NCBI RefSeq assembly: GCF_030823405.1
Contig: NZ_JAUSXC010000001.1
Coordinates: forward strand, 1,223,001-1,287,000
Direction of reading: 5' to 3'
Source of the DNA: Chryseobacterium ginsenosidimutans
GTDB taxonomy: Bacteria > Bacteroidota > Bacteroidia > Flavobacteriales > Weeksellaceae
Length of the DNA stretch: 64,000 nucleotides
A program made the position numbers and the translations under genes. Below the pieces are notes generated by a model. That model was not told the DNA's origin, made no database searches, and worked only from the letters and a program-made list of their open reading frames with translations. This document shows, piece by piece, positions 36,611 to 44,499 of the stretch; within the stretch, counting starts at the first letter, position 1, and each line of letters begins with the position of its first letter.

Positions 36611-38890
36611 TTATTCTGCACTTGCGGTTTGAATCTGAGTTGTTTTGATGTCTGTTCCTAATCTTTGCAGATAAGCGATCATGGCTACAATTTCCCTTTG
36701 TTCAAGCGGAACGAAAGAGCCGCCTTTTGCAATTTTGTCATTTTCTATCTGTTGCTTCACATCGGCTGCTTCTGAATAAATTCTTTTCACAATAGCTTTT
36801 GATTGATTATCAGCCCATTGATTGGCAGAATCTATTTCGGCTTTTGTATATGGAACTTCGAAATAGTTTTTCATTAATTTTATTTTATCTACCATTTTAG
36901 AGCGGTCCAGTTTATTGGTGACTAACCATGGAAAACGGGGCATAATGGATCCTGCAGATGTGATTCTTGGATTATACATATGTTTGAAGTGCCATGAATC
37001 GGGATTTCTGCCTCCTTCTCTTTGAAGATCCGGACCTGTTCTTTTTGATCCCCATAAAAATGGTCTGTCATAGATAAATTCTCCGGCTTTAGAATACTGT
37101 CCGTTTTTGCCTTCAAATCTTACAATTTCGTCACGGAAAGGTCGGATCATTTGTGAATGGCAGGCATTACAACCTTCGCGGATGTATAAATCTCTTCCTT
37201 CCAGTTCTAAAGGTGAATAAGGTTTTACAGCTGAAATTGTAGGTACGCTTTGTTTTAAAGTCAAGGTTGGAATAATTTCTACTAAACCACCAATTGCAAC
37301 GGTAATGAAAGCCAATATTGCCATTATTCTTGGAGTTCTTTCGATCCAGAGATGTATGCCTTCACCTTCTTTTCTTGCGGATCCGATATTTGTCAGAGCC
37401 GGAGCTTCTGCGGGTACATTTTTCTGGAATGACCCTTTTCTAACGGTTTTAATAACATTCACAACCATTAAAATGGCTCCTGAAAGATAAAACAGACCTC
37501 CTAAAAATCTCATTTTATAGTATGGAATGATTGCCGTTACAGTATCCAGCCAGTTTTTCCAAACTAAGGTTCCATCCGGGTTAAACTGCTTCCACATTAA
37601 TCCTTGTGTGAATCCTGAAATGTACATCGGAACAGCGTAAAAGATAATTCCTAAAGTTCCTAACCAGAAATGCCAGTTTGCTAATTTTTTAGACCAAATT
37701 TCGGTTCTCCACATTACAGGAATTAGGTAATATACAATACCGAATGCCATAAAACCATTCCATCCCAGTGCTCCGATATGTACGTGACCGATGACCCAGT
37801 CTGTATAGTGCCCTATTTTGTTTAAAGATTTTGTTGCTAAAAGTGGACCTTCAAAAGTTGCCATTCCGTAACAGGTAACTGCAACTACGAAGAACTTCAA
37901 AATCGGATTTTCTCTTACTTTATCCCAAGCTCCTCTTAAAGTTAGGAGTCCATTCAGCATTCCTCCCCACGATGGAGCAATCAGCATAATCGAGAAACCT
38001 GTTCCCACCGCCTGCGCCCAAGCCGGAAGTGCAGTATATTGAAGGTGGTGTGGTCCTGCCCAAAGGTAAACGAAGATGAGTGACCAGAAATGAATAATTG
38101 ATAATTTATAGGAAAATACAGGTCTGTCTGCAGCTTTTGGCAAGAAATAATACATTAGGCCTAAAACAGGAGTTGTCAATACAAAAGCAACCGCGTTGTG
38201 ACCATACCACCACTGAACCAATGCGTCTTTTGCTCCTGCATAGATTGAGTATGACTTCCAGCTTGTGAAAGACAGCGGAACTTCAAGATTATTAAAAATA
38301 TGAAGCATTGCTACTGCAAGCCAGGTTCCGATGTAGAACCAGATTGCTACATATAAGTGTCTCACTCTTCTTTTTGCAATGGTTCCGAACATATTGATCC
38401 CGAAAACAACCCATGAAATGGTAATTAAAATATCAATCGGCCATTCGTGTTCTGCATATTCTTTAGAAGTATTAATTCCCATTAAAAAAGTAATGACAAC
38501 ACTTATAATCATGATTTGCCAACTCCAGAAGTGAATCCATGAAAGGGTATCACTGTACATTCTTGTTTTTAATAATCTCTGCATGCTGTAATAAGCACCA
38601 CAGAAAAAGGAATTACAGACAAACGCAAAAATCACGGCACTCGTATGTAGCATTCTGATTCTTCCGAAGCCTAAAGCTCCTTGCGTATTAATTAATCCCT
38701 GAATATTTCCAGATGCTAAACTTTTAATGGTTGTATCATCTGTTCCGAATAAAAATTCCGGAAGTTCAGGATAAAAAAGCATCAGCGCAGCGGTAAGACC
38801 GAGTAAAAAACCCACCAAACCGAATGCAATTGTAGCATAGAGAAATGCTCTGACAATATTATTGTCATAATTAAATTGTTGCGTCTTCAT
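36611..38890 (-). CDS. ccoN: cbb3-type cytochrome c oxidase, fused subunits I and II
   Basis: A 759-aa fusion. Residues about 1-500 are CcoN: twelve membrane segments with the heme and copper histidine segments 'MLHTSAVIFAF', 'WYGHNAVAFVLTTP', 'WAGPHHLQYT' and 'GHVHIGALGWNG'. After a linker and another membrane anchor (about 520-540), residues about 555-759 are CcoO, a monoheme cytochrome with CNACH at 574-578 and 'MPRFPWL' near 640. The fusion is the usual Bacteroidetes arrangement. The enzyme is a high-affinity terminal oxidase. No ccoS, ccoI, ccoG or fixH is adjacent. Confidence 0.95.
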   Translation of the reverse strand: MKTQQFNYDNNIVRAFLYATIAFGLVGFLLGLTAALMLFYPELPEFLFGTDDTTIKSLASGNIQGLINTQGALGFGRIRMLHTSAVIFAFVCNSFFCGAYYSMQRLLKTRMYSDTLSWIHFWSWQIMIISVVITFLMGINTSKEYAEHEWPIDILITISWVVFGINMFGTIAKRRVRHLYVAIWFYIGTWLAVAMLHIFNNLEVPLSFTSWKSYSIYAGAKDALVQWWYGHNAVAFVLTTPVLGLMYYFLPKAADRPVFSYKLSIIHFWSLIFVYLWAGPHHLQYTALPAWAQAVGTGFSIMLIAPSWGGMLNGLLTLRGAWDKVRENPILKFFVVAVTCYGMATFEGPLLATKSLNKIGHYTDWVIGHVHIGALGWNGFMAFGIVYYLIPVMWRTEIWSKKLANWHFWLGTLGIIFYAVPMYISGFTQGLMWKQFNPDGTLVWKNWLDTVTAIIPYYKMRFLGGLFYLSGAILMVVNVIKTVRKGSFQKNVPAEAPALTNIGSARKEGEGIHLWIERTPRIMAILAFITVAIGGLVEIIPTLTLKQSVPTISAVKPYSPLELEGRDLYIREGCNACHSQMIRPFRDEIVRFEGKNGQYSKAGEFIYDRPFLWGSKRTGPDLQREGGRNPDSWHFKHMYNPRITSAGSIMPRFPWLVTNKLDRSKMVDKIKLMKNYFEVPYTKAEIDSANQWADNQSKAIVKRIYSEAADVKQQIENDKIAKGGSFVPLEQREIVAMIAYLQRLGTDIKTTQIQTASAE

Positions 38891-39007
38891 AATTCCTATG
38901 TATTGTACTGAAGTAATATTTTCGTTAAAACAGAAGTTTTTAAGTAAATTTTTAACTTAAGTTTTAAATATCATGTAGCGTAATAATGTTTTGCCAAAGG
39001 TATTCAC

Positions 39008-39015
39008 TAACTTTG
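39008..39015 (+). promoter_or_regulatory. -7 box of the XRE regulator gene
   Basis: TAACTTTG matches TAnnTTTG; a TTG at 38991-38993 is 14 bp upstream, somewhat close. The box lies inside the longer open frame from 38986, supporting the start at 39073. Confidence 0.5.
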
Positions 39016-39072
39016 TGTAAGTCTAATAGATATACTTCTAAAATATACCGAAAACTACTAAAAGCAAAAGAG

Positions 39073-39366
39073 ATGAAAATATGTGGTCAAAATATCAGGA
39101 AAATAAGAAGGGGTAAAGATTTTACTCAGGAATATATGGCTTTTGAGATGGGGATTTCCCAAAAAGCATATTCTGATATCGAAAATTCTAAAGTGAAGAT
39201 CAATCTTGAGATTTTAACGAAGATTTCGGGTATTCTTGAAATTAAGCCATCAGATATTTGCAGTATTTCTCACAAGTGCGGAAACAATGATTTTGAAGAT
39301 AAATATAATGATTTGTTGGAGTATATGAAGAAAAACGGTATTTCCGTTCCTGAAGGATACCTGTAA
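39073..39366 (+). CDS. XRE-family HTH transcriptional regulator
   Basis: A 97-aa DNA-binding protein from the ATG at 39073 (MKICGQNIRKIRRGKDFTQ). The helix-turn-helix spans about residues 5-60: 'FTQEYMAFEMGISQKAYSDIENSKVKI'. A short C-terminal tail 'FEDKYNDLLEYMKKNGISVPEGYL' could mediate dimerisation. It is divergent from ccoNO (182 bp between starts), and it borders the accessory stretch to the right, so it could regulate the oxidase operon or be a leftover of a mobile element; the promoter and terminator look chromosomal. Confidence 0.85.
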   Translation: MKICGQNIRKIRRGKDFTQEYMAFEMGISQKAYSDIENSKVKINLEILTKISGILEIKPSDICSISHKCGNNDFEDKYNDLLEYMKKNGISVPEGYL

Positions 39367-39383
39367 ATTGTTTAGGGATAAAT

Positions 39384-39417
39384 AAAAAGGCTGCTTCAAA
39401 TCGAGGCAGCTTTTTTA
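39384..39417 (+). terminator. terminator after the XRE gene
   Basis: Arms AAAAAGGCTGCTTC and GAGGCAGCTTTTTT pair with G-U wobbles around AAATC, followed by Ts. Confidence 0.85.
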
Positions 39418-39429
39418 TTTGATTTAAAT

Positions 39430-39567
39430 TTATTTTGTCAGTAATCCGGGATAAAGAACTCCGTCTGTTTTCAGATTAAGATTCAATAAATAAGCAATTA
39501 ACGGAGCAATATCTTCCTGCCCCATTAAAGGAATTACCGTTCCTTTTTTAATTCCTTTTTCCAAAAG
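39430..39567 (-). pseudogene. 3' remnant of an alkaline phosphatase/type I phosphodiesterase-like gene
   Basis: On the minus strand about 45 codons encode a protein-like tail containing 'KKGTVIPLMGQEDIAPLIA' and 'DGVLYPGLLTK', ending in TAA at 39430. The segment, with its 'E-D-I-A-P-L-I-A-x-L-L' helix and 'DGVLYPG' end, looks like the C-terminus of a type I phosphodiesterase/nucleotide pyrophosphatase. The frame is closed by a stop just upstream, and the place where the rest of the gene should be is filled by other sequence and the beta-helix gene. I read it as a truncated gene at the left edge of an inserted segment. Confidence 0.55.
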
Positions 39568-39721
39568 TTACAAATCCTGTCTGGATTTTTGAAATCGTGA
39601 AATTTACTCTGTTATAGTTAAATTTCCTAAAGATGGAGTTGCTATCATCACCTAGAATTTAAAAATCAATAAATCTGAACTTAATCCTAAATATTTTACG
39701 TTTCGTGAGCTTCCCCTATTA

Positions 39722-42073
39722 TTATATAAAACCAAAATTATTAGCCCAATAATCATAATTTATATCGGAGCTATTAAGAAAGTACCCATTTATATGTTGC
39801 CCTCTTTGTGCATAAATATCCCCCAAAAATTGAATAGTTAATCCATCTGGAGATACATTTGCAATAATCGAATTTATATTACCGTATATAAATGGATTAT
39901 TAGGATAACTATTGAAAAAATCTAATTTTCTTCCTATTTTAATAGCTGCGTGTGGAGTATTTATTTTAATTGTAGAATTATCTATTACTTCATCCACCAT
40001 TATAGGCACATTAAACTGTTTTTGTTTTGATGATATTAATCTGAAAAATGGACTTTCTTCATGACTTTCGATTAATGTATAAACTTCATTTAAGGATTTT
40101 TTAAAATTATTAGTAAGCTTTACAATGATAGCAGATTCTGTGTTTCCAGTAATAATTCCAGTTCCGAGATGGCAAGTAACTATATCTCCTTTCAAGTCAA
40201 TTAGATCATTTACTCCATATACATATTTGTCGGCTATATTAATAGTTAATGTGTTATTGATTCCGTTATACACTATATTTTCACTAAAATAGGGTTCATA
40301 TCTTTCCCAAAGTTTCCGCTTTAAAATTTCTAAATTATTATATCCATTGCCGTAAACTTGCATTTCCTCAAATATTTGGGAAATAGAAAAGGGATTTCGT
40401 TGGAAAACGTCGTTGGTGGATACTGCATTATTAAAGCTTAATATAGGAAAATCAATATGTCTAATCATATTATCTAAATTCTGATCAGCCAAATTCGTAA
40501 TTGTAGTTTGCTCATATTTAAAATCGGACATTTCAAATGATCTTGACAATGGTCCAACAACAAAAAGATTTCTTTCCGTAGAAATATAACAACGAACAAA
40601 ATTAACGGGACCATTTACCATTGAAAAAGGTATTCCTGTTTTAGATAGGTTTTCCTTTTTCTTTCTATCTTCTTCGGTATCAGTTATTGGCGTGTCTTTC
40701 AGTTCTTTAGTTTCGCGCTGCCTCAAAAAACAGTCTTCAAACGTGATTGCATTACCGCCTTTTGAAACGTATTGAGTACCCGCATTACCAATCTTATAAA
40801 TACTTTCAGCACCACAATGTTTAAACACACATGGAGCTGCAAACATCATGTCTAAATCAATAATTTGATAAGAACTTTCAAAATCACAATTTGTTACAAG
40901 CATGTTGATACATCCTTTTCCTTGTCCAAATGCCTTATTGTCAAATACAGTGAATGCGCCTCCTAATCTGGAATTGTATACATTAAGAAGTCTGGATTGT
41001 GTGTGGCAAACTACAATATTGTAAGCATTATTTGAGATTAGGCAATTTTCAATGTCATTGAAATCATTGTTGTAGTCACTTGCTGATGCACTATATGCAA
41101 TGCCGACTACAAAACCTTGAATACAACATTTTATCAATTTTGTATTGGTACTAATGTTTGTACCACTCTTCTGAATTGCAGGATCGAAATACATTGGTAC
41201 TGAGATAAATGGTGGTAAGGAAGGTGCATCATATTTAGTATAACTATTCCAAGTTTCATCAGTTGCTCCAGCTACAAATCTAAAACCATCAACAATAATA
41301 CCTCCATAAGGACAATATCGTGAAAAGCCTTCTTCTTTATATTTCTGCTTAGTAATATCCCCAATCCAACCTTCTCTAGTGTCAAGACCGGTCTCGTCAA
41401 AAACGTTGCCTATTTTGCGCCCATTTTTTAGGAACGGATAGTTCATTCCTATAATAGTTATAGCATTAATTTCTGAAAAAAAAGATGAATTCACGGAAAT
41501 GCCATATTCACCTTCACATAATAAAGTGGTTCCTTCAAATTGTTTTTCAGGATACCATTTAAAAACACTAGTCTCACCTATGAAATTAATATTACAAAAA
41601 TCTGTATAACCCATTTGCAAGCCTTTTAAAATTCGAAAAGTACCTTTTGGAGCAATTACTTTTTTCGGAAAAGTTTTATACGCACAATCCAAAGCTTTTT
41701 GAAAACCATCATAATTGTCAGTTCCGGAAAAAGGAATAATCTGTTGACTTTCTTCGTGTACTTCCCCATCATTTACTACCCCAAACCAAGCTACTTTCCA
41801 TTCAGGTATATTGAAATTTCCATCAATATATTGTGAAGTACGGCAATAACAAAAAATTTTAGTGTCGACAATACTTTCAATTGCTGTATTTTGCCCATTT
41901 AATACCCCGAAATTTTTTAATACCCCACCAGTGAAATAAAGTAACCCATCTTGTGGTAAATAAACAGGTTGATTATTACAATCCACATCTACATCTATTT
42001 CAATATATTTACAAGTGGAGAATGCTGTTGCAAAGTCTCCATAAAAAGATGATATTTTTATAAGATCTCCCAT
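39722..42073 (-). CDS. phage tail-spike-like right-handed beta-helix protein (orphan)
   Basis: A 783-aa protein without signal peptide or membrane segment. The N-terminal part (about 15-75) has 'LPQDGLLYFTGGVLKN' and 'LNGQNTAIESIVDTKIF', a pattern typical of the head of phage or surface tail-spike proteins in Bacteroidetes. At about 118-160, 'DNYDGFQKALDCAYK' and 'APKGTFRI' match the start of a pectate-lyase-3 beta-helix, and short Asn- and Ile-rich rungs follow to about residue 500. The C-terminal third is different and may be a trimerisation or binding domain. No tail, capsid or lysis genes are nearby. It probably came with the mobile element whose recombinase relic lies at 42392-42784. The enzymatic target, if any, is unknown. 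Confidence 0.6.
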   Translation of the reverse strand: MGDLIKISSFYGDFATAFSTCKYIEIDVDVDCNNQPVYLPQDGLLYFTGGVLKNFGVLNGQNTAIESIVDTKIFCYCRTSQYIDGNFNIPEWKVAWFGVVNDGEVHEESQQIIPFSGTDNYDGFQKALDCAYKTFPKKVIAPKGTFRILKGLQMGYTDFCNINFIGETSVFKWYPEKQFEGTTLLCEGEYGISVNSSFFSEINAITIIGMNYPFLKNGRKIGNVFDETGLDTREGWIGDITKQKYKEEGFSRYCPYGGIIVDGFRFVAGATDETWNSYTKYDAPSLPPFISVPMYFDPAIQKSGTNISTNTKLIKCCIQGFVVGIAYSASASDYNNDFNDIENCLISNNAYNIVVCHTQSRLLNVYNSRLGGAFTVFDNKAFGQGKGCINMLVTNCDFESSYQIIDLDMMFAAPCVFKHCGAESIYKIGNAGTQYVSKGGNAITFEDCFLRQRETKELKDTPITDTEEDRKKKENLSKTGIPFSMVNGPVNFVRCYISTERNLFVVGPLSRSFEMSDFKYEQTTITNLADQNLDNMIRHIDFPILSFNNAVSTNDVFQRNPFSISQIFEEMQVYGNGYNNLEILKRKLWERYEPYFSENIVYNGINNTLTINIADKYVYGVNDLIDLKGDIVTCHLGTGIITGNTESAIIVKLTNNFKKSLNEVYTLIESHEESPFFRLISSKQKQFNVPIMVDEVIDNSTIKINTPHAAIKIGRKLDFFNSYPNNPFIYGNINSIIANVSPDGLTIQFLGDIYAQRGQHINGYFLNSSDINYDYWANNFGFI

Positions 42074-42157
42074 AGTTTTTCTTTTAAATTGTTAAAATTA
42101 AATTTTGCCGTACAATCTTCGGCATGAGCTTTAGTAATCAAGATTTTTATGTTATGT

Positions 42158-42180
42158 ATTTGTATTGTGCACATACAAAT
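42158..42180. promoter_or_regulatory. palindrome, operator-like
   Basis: ATTTGTAT (42158-42165) and ATACAAAT (42173-42180) flank GTGCAC. It lies 85 bp before the start of the beta-helix gene, between it and its likely -7 box, so a regulator bound here could block transcription. Confidence 0.45.
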
Positions 42181-42217
42181 TACTGAGGCATCAATCTTTA
42201 TTATTTAATTATTGATA

Positions 42218-42225
42218 CAAAAGTA
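42218..42225 (-). promoter_or_regulatory. possible -7 box of the beta-helix gene
   Basis: On the minus strand this reads TACTTTTG, matching TAnnTTTG. The leader would be about 140 nt and would include the palindrome. Confidence 0.35.
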
Positions 42226-42391
42226 TATGAGCAAAGCGCCAAAACTTGACGCATTAAAATATTAAATAAAGAAGTAAAAAAAATGATTAAATAAGGAAAT
42301 GTTATATAAGAATGGTAAATAGACTGGGGTATTTTACTTTAAATGAGCTAGCCGTATTAAATTAGGACCATAAAATATAAGACAAGATTGA

Positions 42392-42784
42392 CACTTTGAT
42401 GACAAACTATCTTTCGCCCGAAACAATTTTCTTTCCTTGATAATTGACGATGATGAATATGTAGAAATTAAAAGAGAATGCAAAAAGCGAATTTCAAAGT
42501 TGGAAGAAAACTTAATAAGAATTTAGTTCCATAAATAAGTAATGTAGATAAATTACTCGAACAAGTATTAGAGACGCTTCAAAATATCGGAAATACTACC
42601 TAAAAGGGGGGATTTAGACAAGGTGGGTATAATTGGTTCGATATTTCCTGAAAAATTGGAATTTGACGGAAAACATTATCGAACCGCCCGAATTAACTCC
42701 ATAGCACACCATATCTTTCAGATTAATAATGAGTTAGAAGGTGTAAAAAAAAGAGAAACGATCAAAATGATCATTTCTCCTTGA
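42392..42784 (+). pseudogene. serine recombinase relic (C-terminal part, frameshifted)
   Basis: Three open blocks read as the C-terminus of a large serine recombinase: 42392-42526 with 'KLSFARNNFLSLIIDDDEY' and 'KRISKLEENL' (coiled-coil segment), 42538-42603 in another frame with 'NVDKLLEQVLETLQNIG', and 42611-42784 back in the first frame with 'VGIIGSIFPEKLEFDGKHY' and 'RTARINSIAHHIFQIN'. The 'IGSIFPEKLxFDGxxYRT' signature is characteristic of Bacteroidetes recombinases. Internal stops, frameshifts and the complete absence of the catalytic N-terminus make it dead. It ends 3 bp before the 3' end of tRNA-Gln. Confidence 0.75.
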
Positions 42785-42787
42785 TTG

Positions 42788-42858
42788 TAGACCCACAGGG
42801 ATTCGAACCCCGACTGACGGTACCAAAAACCGGAGTGCTACCGTTACACTATGGGTCT
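42788..42858 (-). tRNA. tRNA-Gln (anticodon TTG)
   Basis: Full cloverleaf on the minus strand: acceptor AGACCCA/TGGGTCT, D-stem GTGT/GCAC, anticodon loop TTTTGGT with anticodon TTG, T-arm CGGGG-TTCGAAT-CCCTG. The first anticodon-stem pair is a C-U mismatch. Discriminator A; CCA is not encoded. It reads CAA codons. Confidence 0.95.
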
Positions 42859-42957
42859 GTCTTATTTTGGTGATGCAAATTTACAGATTTTTTAATTACA
42901 TGCAAGAACTTTTTAAACTTTTTTTTACTTTTACTGTAGTTTTTATTCACAGAAATT

Positions 42958-43998
42958 ATGCTGATAGACTTCAATAATCTCAATATTAATCAATTATCCT
43001 TCGAGACAGAATTTGAAAAAAAAATCAAAGAATTCTTAGAAGAATGGTTTTCCGATTCTGATACTGTGAAAGTACAGACTTCCGGTTCTACAGGTGTTCC
43101 CAAAATTTTTGATATTGAGAAAAAGAAAATGATCAATTCTGCAAAGATGACGTGTGACTATTTGGGATTAAAAGAAGGTCATACAGCTTTAATTTGTCTT
43201 CCTGTGGACTATATTTCAGGGAAGATGATGGTTGTTCGTGCTGTTACAAGGAAATTAAAGTTAATAATTGTTGATCCTTCTACAAAACCTGTTGACGCTT
43301 TAAATGATGAGATTGATTTTTGTGCAATGACACCTTTGCAGGTTGAAAACTCTTTGGATAAATTATATTTAATAAAAAACCTAATTATTGGCGGAGCAGC
43401 TGTCTCAGAAAACCTTAAAGCCAAACTTAATAATTTAAAGCATACAATTCAAAATTCAGCACGTATTTTTGAAACATATGGAATGTCGGAGACGCTTTCT
43501 CATATTGGGTTAAAGCAAATATTGCCTGAAACAGAAGTTTATTTTACTGTTTTTGAAAATGTTTCAATTTCTAAAGATGAAAGAGGCTGTTTAAAGATTT
43601 TTGCGCCAAATTTAAATTCGGAAATTTTGCAGACTAATGATTTAGTTGAAATTAAAAATGAAAATCAATTCAGTTTTTTAGGAAGAATAGATAATGTAAT
43701 TAATTCTGGCGGAGCAAAAATTTTTCCTGAGCAACTGGAAGCTTTAGTTAAAAAAGAAATGCCTAATGAAATTGTTTTTTTAGGGGTTGAAAATGAAAGT
43801 TTAGGACAAAAATTGATATTAATAATTGAAGGAGAAAGATCAGAAAATTTAATTAATAAAATATCTGAAATTCCATTTCAAAAAAGTTTTCACAAGCCGA
43901 AAGAAATCATTTTTATTGATAAAATCCCAAGAACACCAAACGGCAAAATTAATAGAATCGAATTAAATAAAATTGTCATCGAAAATAAGCAGCATTAA
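42958..43998 (+). CDS. menE: AMP-binding ligase, likely o-succinylbenzoate-CoA ligase
   Basis: Acyl-adenylate-forming enzyme of 346 aa, short compared with the usual 450-500 aa, but such compact MenE proteins are normal in flavobacteria. P-loop-like 'TSGSTGVPK' near 41-49, 'ETYGMSETLSHIG' near 178, the hinge 'GRIDNVINSGGAKIFPEQ', and the catalytic lysine in 'PRTPNGKINR' at the C-terminus. MenE activates o-succinylbenzoate in menaquinone synthesis. Other men genes are not in the window, so the substrate is an inference. Confidence 0.75.
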   Translation: MLIDFNNLNINQLSFETEFEKKIKEFLEEWFSDSDTVKVQTSGSTGVPKIFDIEKKKMINSAKMTCDYLGLKEGHTALICLPVDYISGKMMVVRAVTRKLKLIIVDPSTKPVDALNDEIDFCAMTPLQVENSLDKLYLIKNLIIGGAAVSENLKAKLNNLKHTIQNSARIFETYGMSETLSHIGLKQILPETEVYFTVFENVSISKDERGCLKIFAPNLNSEILQTNDLVEIKNENQFSFLGRIDNVINSGGAKIFPEQLEALVKKEMPNEIVFLGVENESLGQKLILIIEGERSENLINKISEIPFQKSFHKPKEIIFIDKIPRTPNGKINRIELNKIVIENKQH

Positions 43999-44052
43999 AA
44001 TTTACCTCTTGGTTATTAAACTTCAAAGAATTTTAAAATCAGCAATTATAAA

Positions 44053-44445
44053 ATGAAAGACTTCTCAAAAGAACTCAGTTTCAAAACTTCCCGAAGCAGT
44101 GGGGCAGGTGGTCAGAATGTAAATAAAGTGGAAACTTCGGTTACTGTACTTTGGAAAGTTGATGAATCAGAATCTTTTAGTGAAAGGCAGAAATCTTTAA
44201 TTAAAGAAAAATTAAAAAACAGAATCAATGCAGAAGGTTTTTTGTTCCTTACGGTTTCCGAAAGCAGAACTCAGTTGATGAACAAGAACAAAGCCATTGA
44301 AAAAGTTATAGAAATTGTAGATAAATCTTTAATTGTTCCTAAAAAGAGAATTGCGACGAAACCTTCTAAAGCAAAAAAAGAGAAAAGACTCGATACTAAA
44401 AAGAAAATATCAGAGAAAAAAGAAAACAGACGGTTCAAATTTTAA
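44053..44445 (+). CDS. arfB: alternative ribosome-rescue factor ArfB (peptidyl-tRNA hydrolase)
   Basis: A 130-aa release-factor-like protein with the GGQ motif in 'SSGAGGQNVNKVETS' (about residues 14-28) and a basic C-terminal tail (lysine- and arginine-rich from about 97) that enters the empty mRNA channel of stalled ribosomes. This is the ArfB/YaeJ architecture; there are no stop-codon recognition domains. It releases peptides from non-stop complexes. It follows the menE-like gene by 54 bp on the same strand. Confidence 0.92.
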   Translation: MKDFSKELSFKTSRSSGAGGQNVNKVETSVTVLWKVDESESFSERQKSLIKEKLKNRINAEGFLFLTVSESRTQLMNKNKAIEKVIEIVDKSLIVPKKRIATKPSKAKKEKRLDTKKKISEKKENRRFKF

Positions 44446-44476
44446 ATACCAGCCGCTACATTCCGTTTTTAAGTTT

Positions 44477-44484
44477 TATCTTTG
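44477..44484 (+). promoter_or_regulatory. -7 box of the deoxyhypusine synthase-like gene
   Basis: TATCTTTG matches TAnnTTTG and lies 15 bp before the ATG at 44500; it covers the alternative TTG start at 44482. Confidence 0.6.
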
Positions 44485-44499
44485 CAAAAATTAAAAAAA

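Larger units (their letters stand above)
39367..39721. other. 355-bp gap: terminator plus gene relic
   Basis: Contains the terminator at 39384-39417, the phosphodiesterase-like scrap at 39430-39567, and about 150 bp of further sequence with a short minus-strand open frame (about 39547-39661) that I cannot assign. Confidence 0.6.
42074..42391. other. gap upstream of the beta-helix gene
   Basis: AT-rich, no ORF of note. It carries the palindrome at 42158-42180 and a minus-strand TACTTTTG box. A plus-strand ATG at 42226 opens only 12 codons (MSKAPKLDALKY) and may be the start of a lost gene. Confidence 0.4.

Noticed and set aside
39073..39366. XRE protein as a phage repressor
   Set aside because: Promoter, terminator and codon use look chromosomal and no phage module adjoins it; regulation of ccoNO is equally possible.
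39722..42073. Secreted pectate lyase for plant polysaccharide use
   Set aside because: No signal peptide, an N-terminal head of tail-spike type, and a mobile-element context.
42226..42264. Twelve-codon frame MSKAPKLDALKY before the recombinase relic
   Set aside because: Too short to support as a gene; it may be chance or a lost N-terminus.
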